From positions 15,209,107 to 15,273,106 of the forward strand of contig NC_069087.1 of assembly GCF_947172395.1 (NCBI RefSeq): 64,000 nt of DNA, in the 5' to 3' direction. Positions within the stretch are counted from its first letter, which is position 1. Each line of letters opens with the position of its first letter. Made by a program: the position numbers and the translations under genes. Shown piece by piece: positions 23,801 to 35,607 of this stretch. The stretch comes from Bicyclus anynana. Lineage: Eukaryota > Arthropoda > Insecta > Lepidoptera > Nymphalidae. The notes below the pieces were generated by a model, which was not told the origin of the DNA, did not search any database, and saw only the letters and a program-made list of their open reading frames with translations.

Positions 23801-25600
23801 ATGATTCATGATTCTTACAACAAAAAACATAACAAATACTCTATAAAATACATGAAGAACGTAATTTGTATAGCTCTAATCAAAGCAACTTGGCTCCCAA
23901 CTCATAGCTGTGAATCAAATTATCCTAAATGTTGTTTATTATCGAAATCCCTTTTCCGCATTTATATTTTAGTCGGGTTTATTAAATTTTATTTAGTTCA
24001 TTTACAGTTAACGGTTATCGTAACATTTTATCGCGCGATCTCGATTACGCCGTAGAAGTAAACTTTGCAGCCCAGTTACGGCGCGCTGAATAAAAGTTTA
24101 CAACTTGTGTTTCGACTTAGGAAGTTCAGTATTTCTAATCTAGGCACGGCAGTGTCCTCTGTAAACACGTGCTCGCCAGTACAACCGTCGATGTGTATTG
24201 GATCCATTGCGGCTGGCATAAGAGTGATTTTCATTATTCAACTCATTCCACAATCGAATGCACATTGCGTTCGCCGACGTGGGCCCGACTTTGACCGATT
24301 CTGCGCTTTATTGCCCCGCGTTTGTCTCGTTTTTGATTCGCTGGAGCCCGTCGGAGCGGCTGCCAGTTATCAAAATGTGTGCAACGCCTGCACGCACGTC
24401 TGGTGGATATTACGTCCTATTGTTATCTGCGTAAGGTCGATATTGTCTTTGGCTCGCTAATTTTTATTTGTGGTCGTCAATGGATATTGGGTATGGGTGG
24501 ATGCGTTGTTTGGACATAATAAGGGCTGTCGTCCGTGATAAGGTTCTTAGAAGTTAGCTCTACAAAAAGGTATGAAGTTGCGAGTTGTTGTCATTGTTGT
24601 TACAAATTGCAATAAATTCAAAATCTAATACACATCAGGAAAGTTTCTTAACTGTGTATGACTGTCTTTGATTGAGATTTTGGTTTGTGTCTATCGACAA
24701 ATGGCTGTCTCTCCGTTAAAGATTGTGTGTCCTTTTTGCTATATTGATTTTGCAGATGTGTTTAGCAGCCCTATTAGCTCTGTAGGTTGGGCCACGGCAG
24801 TAGGCGCGTCGATTGTGTGCAAACGACCGCATCGAGGGGAGGACGAGGCACGCTTGATTATTCCGAGATCGCGTCGATCGCGGGTCGAGGGCCCTAAAAA
24901 CCCGGCCCGGAGTCTGTCCGCCTTGAAAGCTCGATGTTCAACGGAGTTTTACACTCGCCCGATGAATGCAAATAAGGACTCGTTTAAAATTAACATTTTA
25001 ACTTATTTCATAGCCTTTCTCGGGGGGGTGTTTCGTTTTGCAGTGTCTGCGGACGTGCCAATTTTCGTCTCGACTTGGCAGCCGAATTTCTCATGTTCGG
25101 TTGAACTAAGTGTAATAAGTTACAGTTTGGAAGTTGTACGGACATTTAGAATTAATTAGAGCGCTAATTGACTGGTTGGTTCTATGGAATGTATTTATAA
25201 CAGTTTCGAATACGTTTCCGAACCTGTTGTAGTTAAGCAATTAAGGTTTACCAATGAATTTTACGTGTCAATTGATTCGTCGGCACGTCTGTATGTTCCC
25301 TCAGTCTTTCTAGAGGGTTTTTTTTTAATTCTATTCCAAGCCATGCTCCTTAGCAATTCGTCTTTTTGTTGGAGGAGCTATTGTGTTTACTAATTCCATC
25401 TGAACACAATTGTCTGTTTCGTGCGTACTTTGTCCCGGCGAGATGCTTGCAAGTGACAAGACAATAATGATATCTGTTGTTGCGATGTAGGTACGCGGCC
25501 TTTGGAGAATAAAGCCGACAACACACTACCCTACTCCATGTACCTATATTATATTCATAACAAAAATACACATCATACAACATCTTTTAGGTAAGGTATC
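23801..25600. other. Intron stretch with CpG-richer sequence and non-homologous ORFs
   Basis: Two ORFs of 131 and 163 codons (24065-24460, 24668-25159) overlie a CpG-richer part, densest at 24790-24970 (TCGCGTCGATCGCGGGTCGA, AAACCCGGCCCGGAGTC). I recognise no domain, no splice-flanked coding block and no repeat family, so I do not call a gene. A conserved non-coding or regulatory segment of the nemo intron is possible but unproven. Confidence 0.35.
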
Positions 25601-26131
25601 TATACCTAACCTTACCTATATTCCGATCAGTGTTTCCGATAACTCTAAATCAGAGTGAATTTGGAACTCATCTCTATCTCTCTCGTCTAACACGATACTA
25701 ACGATAAAGAGACATACATGTACATGTATGATGAATTGAAGCTCACACTATTTTAAATACCGTTACAGAATACTTATGGTCTGTCTGTCTTTTCACCTGT
25801 TTTTGAACCCGAAATGTTAAGTTTGAATTAATTATGTAATTATTAGTATATATAAATAAATTTGTATTGTATAGGCTTAATTTAGCCACAAGAATTGTTA
25901 TCCGAGAACTTCATACTTTTTTGTATTATGTTTTTTATTTGAACTTTGTGTTATATATTAATATTATTTTTATTATACGTGTGTATATCATAATGATATT
26001 GTAGTATATGTGGTTTCCAATAAACGATTTAATTGCTTTTGTTAGTCTAACACGGGTTGCGTGGTTTTGCTTCGGGTTGGGTCAGTGTTGCATATGTATG
26101 GGTGCATAAACAGTAATTATTTGTTTATTAA

Positions 26132-26881
26132 CTATAGTACGCGCGTTAACAACTGAGTCTTAGGGCCATAAATCATTTCTCTATATCTATCTCGCTTGCA
26201 CTTATGGGTCTTATGGAGCCGTCTAGTGAAGGGTGTAACAATGAAAGACATATTATCGATAAGTAAAGTTTATTATCGTATCTTGTTCACAAAATTAAAA
26301 AAATTAACAATATTTGATTTAATATAATACATATTTCATATTATATAATTATTAACTAAATTTTGTGGTTTCTTAAAATTTGTTCTTGGTATACAGGTAC
26401 TGCCTGATTGTGATACTTCCGTCTTGATTCGGTCCACTGTCGCTCTGCTCACACCACAAACAAATGCGGCCATTTCACGTGGTTTGTTGAAATTTAGAGA
26501 AGCCACTTTATTCGGATCACTTTTCAATTCATTGAGAAACAGGAAAACGTTGTGAATCAGTGTTCGAGCTTGAGGGCTAATATCGCCATGTAATTTCTTC
26601 AGATCAACGTTAGAAAATAAAGTATCCATAGTGCGCAACGAGTAACACATGAATGTATTTATTTAATTGCAGTAAACACATTTATAGCAAAAAAAATACG
26701 CAATGCAATTACATTAGAAACCGACCAATCAGAATCGTCCAAATCATTATTGACTCATCATTAGCACGTGCGCAGGTAGCCGTTTATCGATAATTAGGGT
26801 GCGCAGGTAGGCGCGCTGCACATTCCTATCTTTTTTGACTTTTATGACCGGACGACTCAGATGATAACGCGCATACTATAA
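26132..26881 (-). mobile_element. TIR DNA transposon with a short HTH ORF
   Basis: Left end CTATAGTACGCGCGTTAACA, ACTGAGTCTTAGGGCCATAAA. The right end read inverted is TTATAGTATGCGCGTTATCA, TCTGAGTCGTCCGGTCATAAA. These ~40-bp imperfect TIRs bracket about 750 bp that contains the minus-strand ORF at 26336-26650. There is no catalytic transposase domain, so the element is non-autonomous unless helped in trans. Confidence 0.75.
26336..26650 (-). CDS. 104-residue helix-turn-helix protein inside a TIR element
   Basis: The ORF encodes a helical segment (LHGDISPQARTLIHNVFLFL) followed by NKPREMAAFVCGVSRATVDR, the form of the DNA-binding N-terminus of insect Tc1/IS630-like transposases (aromatic-rich helix, then CGVSxxTVxRI). 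The family normally continues into a DDE/DDD catalytic domain, but here the frame stops shortly after the helix-turn-helix. It is intact over its length with no internal stop. It could be a transposase remnant, a DNA-binding repressor of related elements, or simply not yet decayed. Expression is not shown by the sequence. Confidence 0.6.
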   Translation of the reverse strand: MCYSLRTMDTLFSNVDLKKLHGDISPQARTLIHNVFLFLNELKSDPNKVASLNFNKPREMAAFVCGVSRATVDRIKTEVSQSGSTCIPRTNFKKPQNLVNNYII

Positions 26882-27086
26882 CTAGGTTGAAGCCACAGTT
26901 AAGTAAAGTATGCTATAATATGTGATAATATGTATAATAACCGTAAATAACATTAAGATATTTTTTCCACCAATTATATTTTAAGACTTACTTAAAAATT
27001 TTAAAAGTATAATATAGGTACTTAATTATTTATAGATAGTTCTTACTAAGGGCTAACTTGTAGAGATTAAAAAAATAAATTAAACA

Positions 27087-27405
27087 TTTTTTTTATTTTC
27101 TACAAGTTAGTCCTTGACTACAATCTCACCTGATGGTAAGTGATGATGCAATCTAAAATAAAAGCGGACTAACTTGTTAGAAGTAGAATGAAAATCCACA
27201 CCACTTTCGGTTTCTACACGACGTCGTACCGGAACGCTAAATCGCTTGGCGGCACGTCTTTGCCTGTAGGGTGGTAACTAGTCACGGTCGAAGCCTTCCA
27301 CCAGCAGATCGGCCCAGCCGGAACCTCAACCGGCCCAGGTTAGGGACGAACCCAAGACCTCCGTCTTGTAAATCTGCGCACACCACTGCGCCACGAAGGC
27401 TGTCA
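27087..27405 (-). repeat. SINE family B, full length
   Basis: CTACAAGTTAGTCCTTGACT, CACCTGATGGTAAGTGATGA, ACACGACGTCGTACCGGAAC, AGGGTGGTAACTAGTCACGG and the inverted tRNA-like head GAACCCAAGACCTCCGTC, CACTGCGCCACGAAGGC. Confidence 0.88.
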
Positions 27406-27861
27406 AATCCTAGTAACATAATGGCATGCCACTTTATGGTTCTATTCCCTCGAACTAAAATATTAATAAGGTACTGTCCACTCGCTTTTTTTAACTCTCT
27501 AATTTAGTAAATATGAGTAGGGGGTACCATGGTGGGTGGTTTCGGCCTGTTATACGACAAAAGGTTCGCTCCTTTCTCGGTAACGTAGAATCCATACTAA
27601 CGAGTGACCTGGGAAATATCTACCTGCTTTCGTTAATACCTCAATATAAGAGCCGTACACTTACCTATTATAATAATATTAGGTATACCTGAGAAAACAA
27701 TTTAAAAGAACAATAAACTCGTATTGGAATTATTGTTCTGGGAGTAACTTGAATGGTTTATGTAAAGTCGATCTACCGTCTATTGTTGAAATGCTCATTG
27801 TAAAAGTATCTTACTGTATATAAAGATTACTTCGACGGTAAGCTGAGCTAAGCTACCTAAG

Positions 27862-28135
27862 TCATCATCATCATCATCATATCAGCCGATGGACATCTAC
27901 TGCAGGACATAGGCCTTTTGTAGCGACTTTCAAACATCACAATTTTGAGCCGCCTGCATCCAGCGAATCCCTGGGACTTGCTTGATGTCTTCAGTCCGTC
28001 TGTGGTGAGGCGTCGACCAACACTGCGCTTTCTAGTGCGGGGCTGCCATTCCAGCACTTTGGGAGCCCAACGTCCATCGGCTCTTCGATCTATGTGTCCC
28101 GCCCATTGCCACTTCAGCTTTGCGACATTTTGAGA
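27862..28135 (-). mobile_element. RTE-type LINE 3' end with (TCA)n tail
   Basis: The run ATCATCATCATCATCATCAT is the inverted 3' microsatellite tail. Read on the minus strand the sequence encodes pieces of an RTE C-terminus (VLEWQPRTRKRSVGR, then a W-D-D-like stretch broken by frameshifts). It is truncated to about 270 bp. Confidence 0.72.
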
Positions 28136-28149
28136 TACCTACCCTAGTT

Positions 28150-28444
28150 ATGAACCTTATGCACGCCACTTGCTTGTATGGATGTTTGTTACTCTGTCAT
28201 GCCGCAACTACTGAACTGATTTGGCTGAAATTTAAAGCGAAGATAGATAATATCTTGGATCCCTTTTATCCCGAAAAAGTTTATGGATTTTGCGAGACTT
28301 GCAAAAACCTGATGGTTATGATGCTGTGAATGTTTGTTACTCTTTCACGTCGCGACTACTGAACCGAATTAGCTGAAATTTGGAATTAAGATATAGAATA
28401 TCGCATATAATTTTACACGAGCAAAGTCGGGAGAATCAGCTAGT
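28150..28444 (+). mobile_element. Helitron-like (Lep1 type B), two tandem modules
   Basis: GGATGTTTGTTACTCTGTCA, TGAACTGATTTGGCTGAAAT, then a second GAATGTTTGTTACTCTTTCA, TGAACCGAATTAGCTGAAAT and the terminus GAGAATCAGCTAGT. The same two-module order occurs at 52069-52432. Confidence 0.6.
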
Positions 28445-28865
28445 TTGTAAATTGCTCGTGGTGGAAGTTACATTACGCTCTTGTCTATTTTCATGTAGAA
28501 TATTTTGAATTCAATTGGGTAAAGTCGTATCGGCTTATCGGTAATAACTCTAGGATATCGGAACAGGAGTGCGTTTTAAGTGGCAGATAACGTAACGGCC
28601 CGTAGTTACCGCCCCGGTTACATTTAACCAGGTCATGGGAACCGTGCGTGCATTACGTGACATAATTTAAACCACCTGACACTAATAACCGAATTTATAG
28701 CGCACCTTATTAGCGAACAGATAAAGTTTATTTTGCCTTGTTTCCGTTATGCGCAAGGAAAGGAAAAAATTGGAAATAATCCTAATTAACATATTAACGA
28801 GGTCAAAAGTCGCCGAGTGGTGTAGCGTTCGAGTCCTTCGATAGGTTTCATGTTTGTTTTTTTCT

Positions 28866-29021
28866 TAGTCGTTATCAACTCGTATTCAGCTCACTGCTGA
28901 GCTCGAGTCTCCTCTCAGAATGTGAGGGGTTAGGCCAATAGTCCACCACGCTGGCCCAATGCGGATTGGCAGACTTTACATACGGAGAGAATTAAGAAAA
29001 TTCTCTGGTATGCAGGTTTAT
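28866..29021 (-). repeat. SINE family A, tail half
   Basis: TATTCAGCTCACTGCTGAGC, GGCCAATAGTCCACCACGC, AATGCGGATTGGCAGAC and GGTATGCAGGTTTA. The tRNA-like half is missing. Confidence 0.85.
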
Positions 29022-29159
29022 TTTGTGTTTTTGTAGTGTAAATCTTTTAGAGATGAGCTTGATAGGTTCTTTAATCGCTAAAATGACTTAGAAAGAGGGT
29101 GAAATAGATGTTGAGAGTTTGCATGAAAAATTCATAACATTATAATGAGGAAAGATGTA

Positions 29160-29309
29160 ACGAATAAACTCGAAATTACTGGACCAATTTAAAAAATTCT
29201 TTCACTGATAGAAAGCTACATTATCAGGGAGTAACGTAGGCTATATTTTATCCCCGTATTTCCACAGGAATAGGAACTACGCGAATGAAACCGCGAGGTT
29301 CTGCTAGCT
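29160..29309 (+). mobile_element. Helitron-like (Lep1-type), 5'-truncated
   Basis: AAAAAATTCTTTCACTGATA, GCTATATTTTATCCCCGTAT and the terminus GAAACCGCGAGGTTCTGCTA match the family at 22393-22599. Confidence 0.65.
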
Positions 29310-30246
29310 ATTGATAAAAAATGGTCATTGATGCGTAACCGTACGGCGAATATTACATTGCAAAATATGGCAACCTTACAGTACGCTGCAGCCGAGCCCC
29401 GCCTATAATGTGCGTTGGTGCATACAAAATGCACTAAAGCGATGACAGAAGGATTTATGCGATGCACTGCGACGCGCCCCGTCACTGGCCAGCCATTAAT
29501 AAATTCCTCCCTATTACTTAACGCTGGAATAGGTAACTGTTGGCAACGCATAGAGATCGGCAAAGGCCTCAGCAGATTAACAAGCGTCCCATAGAGATTG
29601 GTTAGCCTTTGGTAAGCGACACTGCAAATTACTATGACAAAGTATCGCTGACTAGTGATAAAGTTTTCACTGAACCTTATCTAATGCCTTATCGACAGAT
29701 GTTTGTGAATTTCACAAAACTAAGAGTTTTTTTGAAGTTACAGAACTATTCAAATCCGCGTGTCTAGCTGTTATATATCTCTCTCTATCTTTAGTATGGG
29801 GTTAGACAGAGATAGGGGATGAATTCGACACACCCACAGTCGAGTTACAAAAACATCGTTACAAAATAATGCTGCTGCGCCTGATCTCTACGGCCGTTTC
29901 GGATTACCGCCCCTTGGGTACCTGAGAGTGAGGGAATAATAACAGAGGACTGTACCTGCCCTTGAATACACGGACAGACTTGTGTATTATAGTGCAGTAG
30001 TTTTGGTGATCGCTGGAACATACATGTGAATGGAACTACAATAACAGAGATCTGGAGTTGGATGACTTATTCACAATACATTTATCGAAGTCGAAAGTTT
30101 GTTTTTAAGTGTGTATGTTTGTTTGTCTTTTTAACTCGCAAAAATCTTTGGTTCTCCCGTAATTTGTAAAAAAAATTGAGTGCAATTTTTCTTTTACTTA
30201 CTTATTTGTACCTAAATTTCTGCAATACAATGCAAATGTGTGTGTT

Positions 30247-30410
30247 TATACTAGCAGACGCCCGAGACTTCGCCCCCTTCGGCTCTCTGCCAAATTCATT
30301 ATTAGCGTACGTCTATTAATTATGAACTACCTCCCTGCCAAATTTCATCTTTGTACCTCTAGCGGATTTCGATATTTTATCATGAGTGACTTTTCGCTTA
30401 TAAATAGGTA
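30247..30410 (-). mobile_element. Helitron-like terminus (type B)
   Basis: ACTAGCAGACGCCCGAGACT and CTACCTCCCTGCCAAATTTC are the inverse of the blocks in the direct repeat at 41567-41990. Confidence 0.55.
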
Positions 30411-31130
30411 TTTATTTATTTAAGTGAACAGGACACCAACAGGTTACAATAAAATATAAAGAAATATATAAGTTATGGCAATTATTGCAGGCCCGCGTAT
30501 TGGTTGTCACAGCATGCACTATGGATAATTTAGTAATTTAGAAAAAATAAGGTATTTAATAATAATAATAAAAGTATCTAACTATTTTATATATAATAAA
30601 ATTTCTTTACCAGTTTCTTGAAATGAATGTTTATTCAAATATTTTATAGTAGGTAAGAGTTTTTGTAATCTCAGTAAAATCCAAATCCACAAACCAATTT
30701 ACCGCTTCCACGAGTAGTTAACCGAGGCCGTTGCAAAAAACATTGGACGCGGAAATGATCGGGGAAATTTAATTAATAGCAAAATTAATTTTGGTATTTA
30801 CAGAAGACACTCTCAGATAATTGGAATGATGAAATGTTGGAATAAATATCGTATTTAAAACTAGCGGACGCCCGTGAATTCGTTCGCGGGAATACTCACT
30901 AGTTTCGTATTTATCCCTAAGTTTTCCAATCTCTATGATGAATGTTTCTTACGTATTAGTAAGTAAGTATATAGTAGAGGGTTAAGTAATTTACCTTTTA
31001 AATTAATATGTATTTTGTAAATTTACACAAATTGCTACTAATGTATATTTCAATACAATTTAGACTCTTAAATACCGCATGAAATTCCCCTAAGTGGAAT
31101 ATCGACACGGCGCTATTTTTCTAGCAATCT

Positions 31131-31415
31131 AAAGGTCGTAGCTCATTAGACCCACCCGGGACTCGACCTGCACCGCCTCGTTGCTAGACGTCTCCTTGTC
31201 GTCGACAGGTGGACCACGGGTGGACGCCGCGTTGTTAACTCGAGTGGTCCACTCGCGGTCGGCGCGTGGACACCTCGCGTTCGAGGCGATCCGGTGATGG
31301 TCCGGAGTTGATGTAGTCAGCGCATGCTCATACAACTCCATACGAAGATTACGAACCACTCGAGGCGAGGCGGTGCGGGTCGAGTCCCGGTTGGGTCCAA
31401 TGAGCTACGACCTTT
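31131..31415. mobile_element. GC-rich foldback element
   Basis: The ends are inverted over about 50 bp: AAAGGTCGTAGCTCATTAGA, CCCACCCGGGACTCGACCTG at the left, mirrored at the right with a few changes (read inverted AAAGGTCGTAGCTCATTGGA, CCCAACCGGGACTCGACCCG). The interior is far GC-richer than its surroundings. A fragment of one end lies at 9772-9810. Confidence 0.82.
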
Positions 31416-31584
31416 AAAGTGGCAATGTGCTATGAAATTAAATGGCAATGAATACACATAGCTCGTATAACTTCCTATGAACGACCACGTGCTAAGGGCC
31501 TAGCGGGACGTTTGGAACGTCAACAACGTCTAATACCTATGCAGTGATAATAATATATTGAGGATTTCTCAAATTGTTCTATTT

Positions 31585-32593
31585 TTAACCGACTTCAAAA
31601 AGGAGGAGGTTCTCAATTCGGTCGGTACCCATTTGGTCCCATTGCCATCATGACAAGATCTGATGATGGAATCCTGGAGAAATTGAGGGGAACTTTCGAA
31701 AATTATATGGGTGTCTAGTGTGTTCGTGAACTTTTCCATTTAGTGCCTTTAAGAAATACAAAATTATGAAGGTTTAAAATCGATCTGATGATGGAGCCAT
31801 AAAACAGACGAGGGAACTCCTTGGCGATTTACAGCAGTTACCTTGTGTTTGGGCTTGATTAATTTGTCTTAATGAGTACTTTCCACATAGATAGGTTGTG
31901 GCTGTCATTTAGGGGTTTGGTGATGAAGACCAAGGACAATTAAGGGAACTCCTTAACAGTTAACAGTAACTACCTTGTGTTTGGCCTTGATTAATTCGTG
32001 TTGCTGAGAACTTTCTACCTAGATGAGTTGTGTCTGTTATTAGGGGTCTGATGATGAAGACCAAGGTCAATGAAGGGAACCCCTTGACGGTTTACGGTAG
32101 CTACCTTGTGCTTGGGCTTGATTAATTTGTATTGCTGAGAATTTTGTACCAAGATGGGTTGTGACTGTCATTAGGGGTCTGATGTGTTCGTTTGAGATGA
32201 AATTTTACACTAAAAATTGAAAAATAATAAAAATTTTAATAAAAAAAATACAACCGACTTCAAAACCTAAAAACGTACCCACTAAACTAAAAAGCGAAAA
32301 ATAACATCATAATATGTTCTACCTGCTGATCAGTATGAAGTCGGTGCTAAGCCGGTGTTGTCTTAATTTAAGCCATTTCTGACAGGACCACATGAAACAA
32401 CATTGTCTGCAAAATCTAAATCTGTAAGATATGCTCACATGGCTTGAATTAATACATCACCGGCTTAGCACCGCCTTCATTCTGATCAGCAGGTAGAACA
32501 TATTATGATGTTATTTTTCGCTTTTTAGTTTAGTGGGTACGTTTTTAGGTTTTGAAGTCGGTTGTATTTTTTTTATTAAAATTTTTATTATCT
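31585..32593. mobile_element. Composite DNA element: internal tandem repeats plus long hairpin end
   Basis: It begins AACCGACTTCAAAAAGGAGG. It then has three direct units of about 130 bp (roughly 31780-31917, 31918-32046, 32047-32178), each with GAAGGGAACTCCTTG-like, CTACCTTGTGTTTGG and CTTGATTAATTTGT blocks. It ends in a near-perfect inverted repeat: 32224-32371 against 32439-32590 (ACAACCGACTTCAAAACCTA, AAAACGTACCCACTAAACTA and their inverse). There is no coding capacity. Confidence 0.75.
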
Positions 32594-33042
32594 AAATTAC
32601 ATTAAGATAATAAAGTTCCAGAAAGGTTTGCCGAACTAAATAGTTTGTTTTGCGCTTGCATACTACTTTGCGAAATGCCTTTGTTTGTAAATTACTTTCT
32701 TGAATCGAGCTTGCAATGCAATTATTCAGCGGAACTTTTTGTTGGAGAACTTTTCTCTTAAATTAACTTTTGTCTTTTTAAATGATCGCAAATGATAATA
32801 ATAAGTCATTTAGCTAATTGCTGACGTGTATGAAATGCTGTTTATTTTAGGATTTATTATATTATGGGTATAGCAAGCAGAATAATCATCGGCATAGCCT
32901 CTGTAAGATTTAAAACCTCTACTAGAGGTTTGGGGCTTATATTCACCAAGTTGTCTAAATACAATTTGTTAAAATTAGCATAATAATATTTGTTTCTACG
33001 TGTACCTATGACGATTAAAATTACCTACATGTTTGAATCATC

Positions 33043-33307
33043 ATTGACAACCCGTATTTCGCTCACTGTTGAGCACGAGTCTTCTCTTAGAATGAGAGGG
33101 GTTAGGCCTAAGTCCACCACACACGTAGAGAATTAAGAAAATTTTCAGGGATGCGGGTTTCCTCACGATGTTTTTCCGTCACCGTGTGAGACACGTGATA
33201 TTTAATTTCCTAAAATGCACACAACTGAAAAGTTGGAGCTGCATGACCCTCGAACCTACGGCCTCCGAATTGAAGGCAGAGGTCATATCCACTAGGCTAT
33301 CACGTCT
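33043..33307 (-). repeat. SINE family A, nearly complete with a short internal deletion
   Basis: It runs from CGTATTTCGCTCACTGTTGA to GAACCTACGGCCTCCGAATT and GGCTATCACGTCTC. The GCTGGCCCAATGCGGATTGG block is deleted compared with 19249-19550. Confidence 0.85.
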
Positions 33308-34083
33308 CTTACATGTTTAAATAATAATTAATAATGCCAGGACCGACGGCTGAACGAGCTCTTCGAAGCATAAAGGTGTAACATCAATTAATACAAAACT
33401 TTTGTATTTCTAAATCTTTACAGAGTCAGTCGTGGTACTATGCGTAAAAAATCCATTCACTGGGTAGTTTTTCAATTAATAGCGTTCAGACTGATAGACC
33501 TGGCGGAGTGAGTTTCACAATTGAAATGGACTTTTCTATTTTTTTTATCAACCCAAAAATATCCTTAACATTTTGCATGCTTCGCTTTTAGTTACGACAG
33601 CCATCAATTAACTAGTTGGTTAAAAAATTTAACTGAAACGCGGGGCCACGACCTTGCGCTCGCATTCAGTGCGGCGCCTCACTGCCAGCGTCCGACCGCG
33701 CGGCTAATAGCGGGAGCATGTTCACAGCACTCCCACTCCCACGGATATAAATGTCGTTACAGGGTCACTATATATAGGGTGGGTTGGGTATGTTTGATCA
33801 ATGTAATGGACGTAATATAGGTACGTATTTCGTTCCTCTGTGACTAACATGTTAAAATTGTTTTGGATTTAAACTCGTAAGTTTAAATTATTATTATTTA
33901 TTAACAACTAGCGGACCCGGTCAAGCATCGTTATGACTCATTTCCTAACCCCTTACTACTCCCACCCTACACTTATCTTTCCCTACCCCTATCCTACCCC
34001 TACCCAACCCGATCTCTAGCCGTTCTTGAGCGGTGTTGAGTGGCTACTACGCAACTTTTCTAACACTTCTAATTTAGTTCTCA

Positions 34084-34715
34084 ACCTCGCGTCGGCTGTA
34101 CCTAGAGTTCGCAACAAGATTGGCCATTAAACTAAAATAATAAGAAATCCTAAGGCTTCCTATCGCTTTGCAATATGTGCTATCGCGTCAAACCTGCGGC
34201 CCTGAGTCCAGTAGAATTTATCTAAATTTAGGCTCGGGACGAGTGTAGAATTCGCTACGAGATTGACCATTAAACAAAATAATTAGGAACCCTAAGGTCT
34301 CATCGTCTATCGCTTTGCAAGCTGCTGGCGCGTCAAACCTGCGGCCCTGAGTCCAGTAGAATTCATCTAAAATTAGGCTCGCGTCGGGTGTAGAGTACGC
34401 AACGAGATTGACCATTAAACAAAATAACAAGGAATCTTAAGGAATCTTCGTCTATTGCTTTGCAAGCTGCTGGCGCGTCAAACCTGCGGCCCTGAGTCCG
34501 GTAGAGTTTCATCTAAAATTACGCTCGCGAGTGGTGTAGAATTGGCAACGAGATTGACCATTAAACAAAATAATTAGGAACCCTAAGGTTTCATTGTCTA
34601 TCCGCTATCGCTTTGTAAGCTGCTAACGCGTCGACCTCGCGGCCCTGAGTCCGGTAGAGTTTCATCTAAAATTAGGCTCGCGTCGGGTGTAGAGTTCGCA
34701 ACGAGATTGGTGATT
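34084..34715. repeat. Satellite-like tandem array, ~145-bp unit, 4-5 copies
   Basis: Units start near 34088, 34236, 34381, 34524 and 34680 with GCGTCGGGTGTAGAGTTCGC-like sequence, followed by AACGAGATTGACCATTAAAC, AAAATAATTAGGAACCCTAA, CTATCGCTTTGCAAGCTGC and CCTGCGGCCCTGAGTCC. The copies differ by substitutions and small indels. Confidence 0.9.
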
Positions 34716-35607
34716 AATCACGTCGTTTTTGCGTCGTCACCCGGCGCTAATTGGCGTCTTGTGAAAGGAGATGTGCAAACGCTATCTGGTGGATCCGAAT
34801 TCTGTTACGTTTGCTCTCGCGCTGGCTGTTACTCGACAGCTTTCCCGTTACTTGCACGTACGGTGAAAACGTTGATTTCGTGTGTCACTCGTCGGTGCAT
34901 TCGCTTTTGATGGTGATAATTAAGTTTTCAACGTCTTTTCTATTCTTGATCCCTTTCAGCCTCTCATACGGACAAACTTTTCCTTAAAAAAAGATCACAT
35001 AAATCTCTACAATATGAACCTTTAATTTGCACTAAATGAATAATTCCTAAACTTTGATTGATGGTTTTCAATATAGTAGGATTGCAAAATCTTCCTTCCG
35101 AATGTCAGCCTACAGATTAAGCAAATACAAACGCGTTTAGTGTCTACAAGTTCAATAAATGCTTGTAAGATGTTTCAAAATTCAAAACCCGGTATACTGA
35201 AAGAAAGCTCGACCAATATAAAAAAAAATTACTAGATTATACGCCACCTATATAAACGTGCCTAAAGTTGACTCAAGGATATTCTATCTGCTGCATTTTT
35301 ACTTAAGATTGCTTCGTATTTCGTTTTTGAGTTGATTTTTTAAGAACGATCTTTTTATATCATCGATCATCCATAATGACGCGGTCACGGAGGCTATTGA
35401 ATTTTCTTTACTTTGGAATATCGCCCTTACGACGTTATAATGGGTATGGGTATCGTGTACTGTACACGGTTGGATTTTACATTTCCGAAACGTATGAATG
35501 GTCAAACGGCGTCTAGCTAAATAAAAGTCCGCGGTCGCACCTCGTTAAAGAAATTGATATTCCGCGCACAGCGCCGCGTGCGATGCGAAACTGTGTGTAC
35601 TAAGGCT

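Noticed and set aside
27862..27884. CRISPR-like or regulatory trinucleotide run
   Set aside because: The (TCA)n run is the 3' tail of an RTE fragment.
29216..29563. 115-codon minus-strand frame
   Set aside because: Its start overlies a Helitron-like terminus, and the rest shows no domain or coding bias.
31129..31359. 76-codon minus-strand frame
   Set aside because: It lies entirely within the GC-rich foldback and reflects composition.
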